Positions 24,405 through 34,314 of a stretch of DNA of 64,000 bases are shown piece after piece; position 1 is the first letter of the stretch, and each line of letters starts with the position of its first letter. Below the pieces are notes generated by a model. It did no database searches. It was given only the letters and a program-made list of their open reading frames with translations, and was not told the origin of the DNA. Position numbers and translations under genes: made by a program. The DNA is taken from assembly GCA_023238725.1 (NCBI GenBank), contig CM041536.1:17949271-18013270 (forward strand), read 5' to 3'. Source of the DNA: Scortum barcoo. Lineage: Eukaryota; Chordata; Actinopteri; Centrarchiformes; Terapontidae.

Positions 24405-24555
24405 TAATGTTATTATTAATAGTATTACTATTCATATTATTAGTAGTAGTACTAGTAGTTGCAGTAGTAATATTAGTATTATTATTAGTAGTAGTATAAG
24501 TCGCATTTACTACCACTACTTTTTCTACTTTTACTACTACTGGTAGTAGTAAAGG
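24405..24555. repeat. TAG/TTA trinucleotide tract with a palindrome
   Basis: Imperfect TAG, TAT and CTA triplets for about 150 bases. It includes a perfect inverted repeat: TTTACTACTAC (24530-24540) and GTAGTAGTAAA (24543-24553) around a two-base centre. Confidence 0.85.
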
Positions 24556-24639
24556 AATATTAAAAGAAAAAAAAAAACTCAAGAGAAAATAGTGAGGAGT
24601 GAGATGTCTTCGTGAGCTCGTGCTCTTTAGCGCTGGCGG

Positions 24640-24747
24640 GCTCTGTGATTGGTCCGCGCGCCGCCCTGGTCCTGGCATGACGTCAGTGCGGGAGCGAGTA
24701 GAGGAAGCGCGCAGAGCGGAGGAGAGTCAGAGACTGGAGGACCGAGG
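24640..24747 (+). promoter_or_regulatory. Promoter of the miR-9 host transcript: CCAAT box and CRE
   Basis: An inverted CCAAT box (ATTGG, 24648-24652) and a full cAMP-response element TGACGTCA (24678-24685) lie in GC-rich sequence about 60-100 bases before the first open frame of exon 1. The block starts a strong GC rise from AT-rich flanks. Confidence 0.6.
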
Positions 24748-25686
24748 ATGGAGCCGGACTCACCTGAGAGCGGCGGCTCCGTGAGCGAGGGCCCCGATGG
24801 ACACCAAGAGACTCTCATCATGAAGAAGAAAAGAAAAGAAAAAAAACCCGCACGCGCGGATTCAAGTTGCGGACGTTTTGCTCGTGACACGGGTAAGAAA
24901 GCGCGCGTGGGAACCTGCACGCACGGCGTTAAATTTATATGTATGATTTATTATTTATTTTGACCAGCTTTCGATCTGCTCTCGTGCTGTGTGTGTGTGT
25001 TAGTGTGCAGAGGATTTGGAGACACAATGTGCACGTGAAGTTCGCCTTTGAGTTGATTGTTTTGTGAAGGTAACGTGAGATTTGAGCAGCAGAAACGCCC
25101 TGTGCGTTTCATTTAAAATGACGGGAAAATCTGTGGTCCCTGAACGGACAAAAAAAAAGTGTCAGAATATCACACCTCGCTCCTCGGCCTCTTAATCTCA
25201 TCGGTAACAAATTGCTTCCCATAATAGCTCGTGCGGATTATCCCTGCGACGTGAAATAGTCTTTTACTTTGACAAGAAGTAGGCCAATCAGCAACTCTCA
25301 TTAAAAGTGGGGGATCCGCCGCCCCCGGGAGCACCGGAGAGCCTGGAGCGAATTAAAGCGTCTTCAAACGATCCAAGTTCAGCAGATTTATTTTATTTTA
25401 TTTTATTTTGAATTTTATTTCAATTTTAACGGCATTTAACGCCACCGATCAGCGCTGAACCCAAAGACCAGGTTCACGGTCACGGCCCTGGTTTTGGCCC
25501 CACTGACGCTCCGGTGAGGCAGAGCAGGCTGATGTGGACATTTATCTTATTATACGTGTGCAGGCTTTAACTTGTGACACATGTATTTAATGTATTTTTT
25601 AAACAGTGTAAAACTACTCCAAGTAATCAAAGAGAGTTCAGATACCATCAGTGGTGTGATCAGCACAGATACATAGATAGAATATT

Positions 25687-25687
<1 letters not shown>

Positions 25688-25743
<56 letters not shown>

Positions 25744-25762
25744 GAGATGAGATAGATAGATA
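25688..25762. repeat. (TAGA)n microsatellite
   Basis: About 17 tetranucleotide units with one GATGAGATGA interruption near the 3' end. Confidence 0.95.
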
Positions 25763-26033
25763 CAGGTGCATGGTGTATAACACACCTGCACATGAACTGC
25801 CCGTGTGTGTGTGGTTTTTTTTTTATCTAAATATCTTTCAGCGTGTGTGTTTGTGCAGGTGGATTTATTTCTCATTTATTTGCTCGTCTTTCAAACAGCT
25901 CAAACTCTGATGTTTTAAAAGCCTCTTGATGAGAATAAAGCTCCTCTGCTTTGTGAAGCGACCTAACAGTCACGTCGGATGTATGCAGCCGCGTGTTAAT
26001 TGCAGGAAATGCCAACGCAACAGCAACAGGCCC

Positions 26034-26035
<2 letters not shown>

Positions 26036-26088
<53 letters not shown>
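26036..26088. repeat. (CA)n microsatellite
   Basis: About 26 uninterrupted CA units. Confidence 0.95.
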
Positions 26089-26090
<2 letters not shown>

Positions 26091-26391
26091 TTGTGTATTT
26101 ACGTGTAAATACAAAATTGTGTTTTTATGTTTTAACGATTATTTTGTTTCTGGGGAGGCTTGTTCAGTGTAAATGTGCAGAAATGTAAAGGAGAGTGAAG
26201 TCAGCATGCAGCAGGCCTCCAGCCTCCTGCAGGTGTCACGATGGGGAAGATTTGACGGCTTTAGTTTGTGTCTCTTTTTAACCAAACAGACCGTGTGTTG
26301 GTGTAGATGTGATTAAAATGAGCCGGGGTGTGTTTCTAAATGTTACAGGCCCTCTGATGCATCATGTCGGGCTGCAGCCTGAGGAGTGTGA

Positions 26392-26480
26392 GGTGAGAGT
26401 GAGAAAGAGAGAGAGAGGAAAGAGGAGGAGGAGGAGGGGTGTGTGAGAGAGAGAAAGAGAGAGGAAAGAGGAGAGGAGGG
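26392..26480 (+). repeat. Polypurine (GA-rich) tract next to pre-miR-9
   Basis: Almost pure purine on the plus strand, broken only by a GTGTGT near 26439-26444, and running to the base of the miR-9 hairpin. Confidence 0.85.
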
Positions 26481-26563
26481 TCTGTTTCTGTCTTTGGTTA
26501 TCTAGCTGTATGAGTGTTAAATACCTGTCATAAAGCTAGATAACCGAAAGTAGAAATGAGCCC
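26478..26563 (+). ncRNA. mir9: microRNA miR-9 precursor (mir-9-3 type)
   Basis: The 5p arm at 26491-26513 is a perfect 23-nt miR-9-5p (seed TCTTTGG, then TTATCTAGCTGTATGA). The 3p arm at 26530-26551 is a perfect 22-nt miR-9-3p (ATAAAGCTAGATAACCGAAA and two more). The loop is 16 bases. The lower stem pairs GTTTCT with AGAAAT. The flanks GTTTCTGTCTTTGG and AAGTAGAAATGA resemble human mir-9-3 rather than mir-9-1 or mir-9-2, and the nearby rhcg agrees with the mir-9-3 locus. miR-9 controls neural progenitor proliferation and neurogenesis by repressing Hes and other targets. Confidence 0.97.
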
Positions 26564-28972
26564 CAAGAACCTTGTGAACTGTGCTCGCTGATCCCTGAAC
26601 GAGAATTGAAGGAAGGATTTTGGCTTTCAAAAAAAAAAAAAGGTAAGAAAACAGTTTTGCTTTGTGGTTTTCATAAATGTTTTTTAAATGAAAATTAGCA
26701 TGCAATTAATTTCAAATGGATCGTAGAAAACGTAGGTTTTAAAATAATCTGTGAGTTTTTGATGTATTGGAATAAGAGAGAGTTTTTATCTTTTTTTTAT
26801 AAGTACAACCTTTTAGCATGAGGCAGATTTAATGATTTGCAGAGTTTTGTCTTTGCAGAAAAATGTATTCATTGTTTACACCACCCTGGCTTCAGTCAAG
26901 TGGTGAAAGGAAAGAAAAAAGTGCCTTTTACACAATAAATGCTGACTTTATTTTTCATCTCATGAAGGTTAGATCAGGTGCAAGCGCATGTTACGATTTA
27001 ATATATATCTTTTTTTTAAAAATCATGCTTCAGTTTATTTTGAGGATTCATGAACCTGACAGAGGGCCTGCAGTCAATAGCTGGCCCTGTTTTAGCTCAT
27101 CATGGTGCTAAATGTTACAGGGATCGCCGGTGGGTGGAGGGGGGAACAGTCCCAAACTTTCTCCCTGTTCAAGGGGCTGCCAAATGGACCTGTGAGAGAG
27201 CTGAGGTTTAGTAAGATCACTTGAGAGGAATTTAATACGTATTGTAAAAACTCTAATAATGTAGATATGTGACAGTATGGAGTCACAATAGGAAGGAAGA
27301 GCACAGGTGAAACCGATGACAACAACAATGGCTCCGGTTTATTCAAGTGTCCAAGTGAACAATATGAGGACCCAAAAAACTGAAGCAGCTAAATGGAATT
27401 TGGCCACAGTTTATCATTTGAAACATGTGCTCTTCATAGTATCTTCTTTGAAAAAGGCCTCAGAGGAGCCTCCTGCTCACCTGCAGTAAGTGAAAAACAG
27501 TGAAGTCCTCCAGGATTTCTCCCCAGGCTCCCTGCAGGCGCCTGTTTTGGGACACTGTGCTGTGTTTCCTTCTCTAGCCAACACTCTTTTATTTATTTAT
27601 TTTTTTTAACCAACACAGATCCTTCTTGATTTATCGTTTGCATCTCATTGCGTGCTGTTTAATTAATTCACTTTTCTCTTTTGGGACATGTATTTTCCAT
27701 TTATCTAAAAAATTACATTTTAGATGTCACCTGTGAGACTTTGTTTATAGAAGAAAGAAAAAGAGGGGAGGTTCCTGCTTTGTCTGCCCACTAATGTCTC
27801 CAGGGCATCTAATAATGCAGTTGAGTGGTGTAGCACCCTACACACACACAAGGTTTAAAAAAAAAAACAAAAAAAAACACTTGGCGTCTGCATTTAAAGC
27901 TGGGGCGAATCACAGAAGCCTTTGGGACACATTGTGTCTTGCCTCAATGAGAAAGGCCAGGGCCATCCTGTAGACAGGAGCTGAACTTTTTATCTTGGTA
28001 CTTCAGCGTTGTGCGCCGCATTCGCTCGGCCCGGAGAATGCCACTAAAGCCTAAAGAGCACCAAAGTGAGATGAGTTTTCATTCACCCCGTTAACTACCT
28101 ATTGCGGCCAAGCTTGCTGTCAAACCAGGCTAATTGCTTCGTTTCACAGTGAGATATTGGATACGTGAAAAGGCCGTGGTCCAAGTCCTTTCCCTGAGCT
28201 CTGCCCGTTAGAGGTGGTGTGTCAACATGGCTCGCCCTTTCATTGAATGGGCCTGAAAACACTTGAGGCTTTGTTTCTGAGGTGGTCCAGTGCATCCTTG
28301 TTTCAACCTGTGTACATGTCTGATGCAAACGATTATTTTGGAGCTTTCATTGGAGCACACTGTGGGCACTGCACACAATAACGTGGGGACATGAACGAGC
28401 AAGAGATTTAAAAGTTTTGATAAGTTTATAACCACGACTGCGTAAAGTGCCGCCAGTCTGGAGAATAACCGAATCAGCTGCTTCATTAAGAAGCGATAAT
28501 GAAATGACTCTGTGTAGCTGTGCTGATAAATAACAGTGTAAAATGTGCTTTTCATGTTTCACTTGTCTGTTCTCTCTCCTCCATCTGCTCTTCTTACAGA
28601 CTTCCGATTGACAACATTGAATCATCAGGGATTTCTGAAAAGAGGGTAAAACCATCATTAAAAGAAAAAGAGGAGTGAGAGAGAGAGAAAGGGGGAGAAA
28701 AAAAAAACGGTCGGTCCGGAATTGCCACCTCCTCCTGCGCCGCCCATCCCCCCTGCTCCTCACCCGTTTTTTGTTTTTTTTTACCCAAGAGCCTCTAATG
28801 CCATCTGTACTGCCAACGGGGGACACTTTGCCCGTGCCAGGAGGCGGACAAAGACTCCTTGGAGTATGGGCGCGCTCAGAGGAGCCATCTTGGGAGACGT
28901 TGCCGCAACACCTAAAATGGCTGGGCTGGCACACGAGGTGAGCTGCATCATGGTTTTCTGCTGGGTACCAGT

Positions 28973-29230
28973 GGTGGTGGGCAGGAGGTGGGGGAGTGTG
29001 TGATTGCCTGTGTGTGTGATGGGGGATGGGGGGGCAGGAGGAAGGACGAGGGAAAGAAGAAGAGTTTCCCATTTCCTCCCCAGTCACACATGGCCTCTCC
29101 CTTTTACTCCTCTATCTTCTGCTCCTGCTAATTAGCAGTAAAGGGGTGATGTGAGGGGGGTGGGTGAGGAAGGGTGGTGGTGTTTGGTGGTGGTGGTTGA
29201 TGGTGGGGAAGGGGGAAGGAGGCTGGGTAG
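28973..29230 (+). repeat. G-rich, quadruplex-prone stretch
   Basis: Repeated G runs on the plus strand (GGTGGGGGAG, GATGGGGGATGGGGGGGCAG, GAGGGGGGTGGGTGAGG, GGTGGGGAAGGGGG) begin just after the second host exon donor. Confidence 0.75.
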
Positions 29231-29899
29231 CAAACAAAATTAATGAGCTGGCACTGGTTGAAGGAAACCTGCCATGCTCTCTTGTCATGGTGCTTCTTTG
29301 CTCCCTGATGCACGCCAGGCAGTGGTGAACGCCGCGTTTTTTTTCCACCTGACAGAGCTCTTACATTCATTTGTGCAAAACTGATTTTGTTATGAAATTC
29401 ACATTATGATATTTTAGTACAGTATCTTAACCATTATAATGGATTGAGCCTCTGAGGTGAGTTTTGTTGAGCAGGAGATGATGCTCAGATAGTTTCCTTT
29501 TTGGGGAATCACATTATTGTTTTTAAAAGTAGGGCCATTACAGTCTTAGATTTAATTTACCAAGTGAGCAAAGACACTTTGGCTGACAACACTTTTATTT
29601 ATGTGTAATATTAACAGCACTAAATATTAGTAGTTATTACCTTTGAAAACATTGATATAATGATGTTCATCAGAGCATTTGAAGTGTTTCAAATGGCATT
29701 TTTGAGACGCTTCCATGACATGTTACATGCATATTAAGTCTCTGTATATATGCAATATAACTCTGCTACTACCACGCTGCAACGCACACATGGTTAAGAA
29801 CTTTTTTTTGTCACAAACTAAAAGTCGAAATGTCACAGGGGCAAACGGGCCGTCAAGTATCAAAACTCCAAAACGTTCCCACTTCTGTCCTTATAAGTT

Positions 29900-29925
29900 C
29901 ACACACACACACACACACACACACA
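29900..29925. repeat. (CA)n microsatellite
   Basis: Thirteen CA units in the interval downstream of miR-9. Confidence 0.9.
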
Positions 29926-32900
29926 GATTGTGCGAACGCTCCTCATCATGCCGTAGGCTCAAACTGACAAGGATAGGAGAGACACGTGAGCGTGTGTGTC
30001 CAGGGCCAACATGTGCAGCTGCAGTGCTTGTGTGTTAATGAACAGTGCCGTGCGTTTTCACATTATCATTCAACTCCGCTCTCTCTCGCTCTCTCTCTGC
30101 CCTCTCAATAGCTGTTTAGTCCCCCCTCTCCCTCCCATCGCCCCCTCCACCCTCCGTAAAGGCCTGCTTTCCCACCATTGTGGGAGCTGGTGCTGCGGCG
30201 GGCCCGGGCTGGGGGGCAGGGTGGGAAAAACCCTCCAGACTAGACATGAGCAGATGCCTGAGACATTAGACTGTCGTGCGGATCACCGGGGTCGGGCGAG
30301 CCGCTGAGTTTTAATGTCTGTGCAAGTGTATGTGTGTTTGATATGTGTGTGATTGTGGGTGTGGGGGGGGGTTGGTAGTCCAGGCCCTGGAGTGCCACCT
30401 GACTGTTCATTAGTCTATTCAGCCTCCTCTGCATGTCTGAAAGGCATGGAGATGCAGTTTTTTTCCTGCTAAATGAGAGGGATTTCACTGGCATTAGACA
30501 TGCAGTCATACATGATATGCATATAGACGCATACGCTCGGGCCTGCACTCTGTCTCACAGCAGATCACAGTTCACTGTTAGATCGAATCAGAAGTGTTCA
30601 ACGTCACAAAGGTGCATTTTCATGTTCTGAACATTGAGAATCTGATTGCATTTCATGCAGCGTGCCTGTCATCAGCCACGCACTCCTTTATTTTTGCCCA
30701 CTTAACTAGCTGGATGTGATTTGCCTTTCATGCAAACAGAATCTACATATTTATTTTTGTGTGGCTCTCAGGTGATGAAAAAATAAAACAGACATCATGA
30801 AAAATCTCACAGGACAGTTGGTGGCACGGTGTATCACTGGGAATGACTCAGCTAAGGCGATGGGTGTGCCTTAACAAGCGGAGTGATGTAACCTGCGGAT
30901 AATGATTATTAATGAGCCTTGTACTGTACAGTATGCCGCCACATGATATGTAAGGCATGTGCAGCCCACATGTCAAAAGATTATTCCCCCTCTTTATTCA
31001 TATGAGAGACTCTGAGCCGTCTTTATAATTGCGTTTTCGCTGCTCATCTGTGATATACAGCGCATTGCTTCGGGCAGACTTGACAGAAGAGAGAAAGCAA
31101 GGTGAAGGTGAGACATTAATCTTGGAGATACTGTTGCTTGCTCCAGCGCTGCGTCTCTCTTGCAGATCTCCGAAAAACAGAGCAGCAGAGGAGGAGGATG
31201 GTGGTAAAACAGTTGCTATCCGGGAAAGTAAAACTGAGGATTGTCCTATCAGGAAAGGGTTAAAGATGGTGGAGGACAAATGTATACGCGTATGCAAAGG
31301 AGGCAACAGAGGCAGGTGGAGCACATGGGCCGCCATGTTTGAGCCGCCGGTGTTACCTCTGCGCTTGCTGATGAAGTTAGCTTGTGCGGTGCCATGCTAA
31401 AGCAACGTGCAGCAACTGTACGTGATGGCTGCAGCAGTCGACAGCATGGTCAAAGAGAGGCGGTGACTGAGGCACATTTGTCAGGAAAAATGCATTTGTC
31501 CTCGCTGTGCATGCGTGGAGAGCAGTCACTTTTTTGGGTATCTGGAGAATGTGAAAATGAGTGACACAGACACACACACATTTGTACACAGATTATTTAT
31601 CCGTTTAATGATTACTGTATGTAATTCTGACTAATTGCAGTACTCAGGCTGAAATATCATGAGAGGTGGGGGGTGAGCACAGAATAAAGAAACATTAAAA
31701 ATCAAGGTGAGCTGGTCTTGATTTTAATCTCTAAGTGATGTCTTATAAACACTTTGATGAAGCCGCCGCTTAAGAGTCTGGATTTAAATTGCTCTGAAAC
31801 AAAGCGAGTTTTCAATCAAGACTGTCTGAAACCAGGGTGAGGTCAGCGGCTTTGACACCGTGTCAGGAGGATTTAGGATCTGACTGTCCTCCTCCGCACG
31901 CCGTACCGTAACACACAGCAGCTTGAATATTCATCCTTCAGTCCCTTCTCGCCTAAAAATTGACAGAAAAATGAATTCCCCCTCCAGAAAGTGGCAGAAT
32001 ATAGATGATTACCTCCCCTTTCTTTCCTCCCTCTGTTATTCATTATTAACCATGTATTGCTTTTTGCTATGTGTGACTCCCAGTGCAAGGAAATTATAAT
32101 GTGTGACATGATGAAGTGACAGTAGCCGGCGCTCACTTCCAATTCTGTGTGGGTGAAGCAGCGTAGCCATAGTAGCGATAAAATGTTAATACCATATAGC
32201 TCCTGGGTTACCTCCTCGGATTCTCCTCGCCATGTGTGGACACTATTAATGTTTTAACGGCTCTACTGTGATATATAAAGCCCGGCTCACGGGCCGCCCA
32301 TAGTCTTGGATGAGGTCCAATGTGGGTCAAGCGAGGCTCATCTGGGTTTTTTAATGCAACTTCGGCCGAGACTAATCTAGCACAAAGCCTGACATTAAGT
32401 ATCTTAGAGGAAGATGGAGAGAAGTTTCTCCATCCCGGGCTTTTCAGATTATGTCTGTTGGCTGCAGCGTCCCTGAGTAGGGGTCCTGTATGCTCCAATA
32501 AAAGCAGAGGAGAATTAGGTGACTGAGCCTTTAATACAGCGGCCCTTTGTAATCATATCAGGAAGAGATGAGGTTTTAGGGTGAGGAGAATTAGGGGGAA
32601 TCCTTGGTGTGACCTCATTTTTACATGCTGGTACAGTTCGTAAATGACGATAGCGGGGTAAAGGGGGTGAGATGTATTCTCTTCCTTATGTCATCAGATG
32701 GATGCACAATGCCATCACTCTGTCAGAAATCAAGTCAAGTTCAAGTTTGCGCGTGCAGCCGCTGTGTCTGCGGCCAGTCGGGGAGTTAAGAGAGTCTGTG
32801 GCCACCCTGGAGTACAAGAGGAGGTGGTGGTGGTGGTGGTGGGTGGATGGGGGGCAGGGTACATAGCCTTTGACCTCTGCTAGGGTTGCTATGGGGAAGA

Positions 32901-34288
32901 GGCCGGCCGGCTCAGTAATGTACGACTGAAAAGGCCGAACTGTCAGAGCTGTCCAGCAGACGTCAACCCCCTACCACACACTCACACACACACACACACT
33001 AACTCCAACCCATTCACGCACAGCAGACACACACTCACAGATGGCACAGGCCAGCTTGGGAATGTTAGCAGCGAGGGAACGCTTTATGTTCATCAGACAC
33101 CGTTATAATTCACCCAGCCTTTAGAGTCACACATTATCAGTCTATACCTCTTCCTCGCTTCCACCGCTTCTGTCTCTTTGTGCAGCCTCATCCTACACAT
33201 CCCAACACCCATTTTGCTGCGGACGTCTGGGCTTATAAGAGACAAAATAAAACAACACTTGTCAGAAAATAAAATCACTTCTCACATTGCAAACAAAGCT
33301 TTGTCTCCTTCAAACAGGATCTAAGAATACAATCGGCCACCGAAAAAAAAAAAAAAAAAAAAAAGGCCTCCCAACATAACTCAAGTCTTTTCAGCCAGAT
33401 GTCAGCAGAGAAGGGCATTTTACTAAAAATCCTAGCCATACATCATCATATAAAGAGCAGTAGAACATGAATTAGACTTTTTTTCAATCTCACTTAAATA
33501 ACAGAACAAAAAAGTCTTTCTTCTTCAGGAGACCCCCCCCCCCCCAAAAAAAAAAGCAGTTACTTGGGCAAATAGCAGAGTGCTCGGTCTATCTGTGCAC
33601 ATAAAGCCCTAAATCCTGCACATGGGCTTCTACACTGTAGTTGTTTTTATGACACAACATATGTGCAGCAGCAGGCCACTTCCCTTCAGGAGCAAGATTT
33701 TACCTTATTGTCTATTTTGAAAAATAAAGAAGTAAATGATCCCACGCCTCCGTCCTTGTGTTGTCTTTCCTGTTACCTGATTGTCTGGATAAACTACGTG
33801 CACAGACGTACAGATAAAATGATCTGTTAACCGCATATTTCTGTCTGCTCAAATTGAAAAATTGTCAGCGCCCGACGTTTTGAGTGACTGCGTGTCAGGG
33901 GGGCCATGCAGATCCGCTGATTGTAGTGTGTTCGTGTTTCCGTGCCCCCTCGGTGGCTGCACGCAAGTGTGTCCTCATTTAAGGTTGCATTCATTCAAGG
34001 GAGGGGTCTTGGGGAATAAAAGGGTGTGTATTTGCATACGCTGCATGCTGTCTGCAGTGAGGGAGCAGTCAGAAAAAAAAAAGATGTCAGAGGTGGACAA
34101 AGAGAACGAGGACAAATCCTTCATTGTGGGGTTGGTGGGAGAAAGGCCCCGTCTGAATTGGGGAGTGGGTGAAAATTGACAGAGAAAGAGTTCGGGCTGG
34201 TTCCCCGTGGGGATAAAAGCCTAAAGATCCCTCCATGCATACAGCCTGAAAATGGGAGAGAAGAACAACATGCAGAGCACAGGGCCCT

Positions 34289-34314
34289 TTTTTTTTTTTT
34301 TTTTTTTTTTTTTG
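34289..34314. repeat. Poly-T run
   Basis: An uninterrupted run of about 25 T. Similar A or C runs are at 33342-33364, 33533-33557 and 34732-34748. Confidence 0.9.

Larger units (their letters stand above)
24700..28937 (+). ncRNA. Putative miR-9 host transcript (mir-9-3 host gene type)
   Basis: Two exon-like blocks flank the miR-9 hairpin on the same strand. Exon 1 ends at 24892 with donor G|GTAAGA. The second is 28600-28937, with a long pyrimidine tract and TTACAG acceptor, and donor GAG|GTGAGC. Splicing the two would put the hairpin in intron 1, as in vertebrate miR-9 host genes. Exon 1 holds a 48-codon open frame from 24748 (MEPDSPESGG..., then lysine-rich KKKRKEKK) that I do not recognise. 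If it is spliced to 28600 it meets a stop 17 codons on, giving a 65-residue product at most. I infer a non-coding or micropeptide-bearing host RNA; downstream exons are unknown. Confidence 0.5.

Noticed and set aside
24260..24678. Open frames in the TAG/TTA tract
   Set aside because: Repeat translations (runs of Ser/Ile, Val/Leu or Thr/Asn), not proteins.
26478..26563. Separate antisense miR-9 gene
   Set aside because: The hairpin is nearly self-complementary, so the reverse strand also folds. Host exons and promoter support the plus strand only.
28600..28937. Open frame ending MAGLAHE, resembling the MKGMSHE start of GSE1
   Set aside because: Only seven residues, and no GSE1 exon such as its long Arg-Glu-rich region follows anywhere in the window. 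A miR-9 host exon explains the block better.
28347..29087. 246-codon minus-strand open frame
   Set aside because: Low-complexity Pro, Arg and Ser sequence over the host exon and G-rich tract, with no domain and no splice support.
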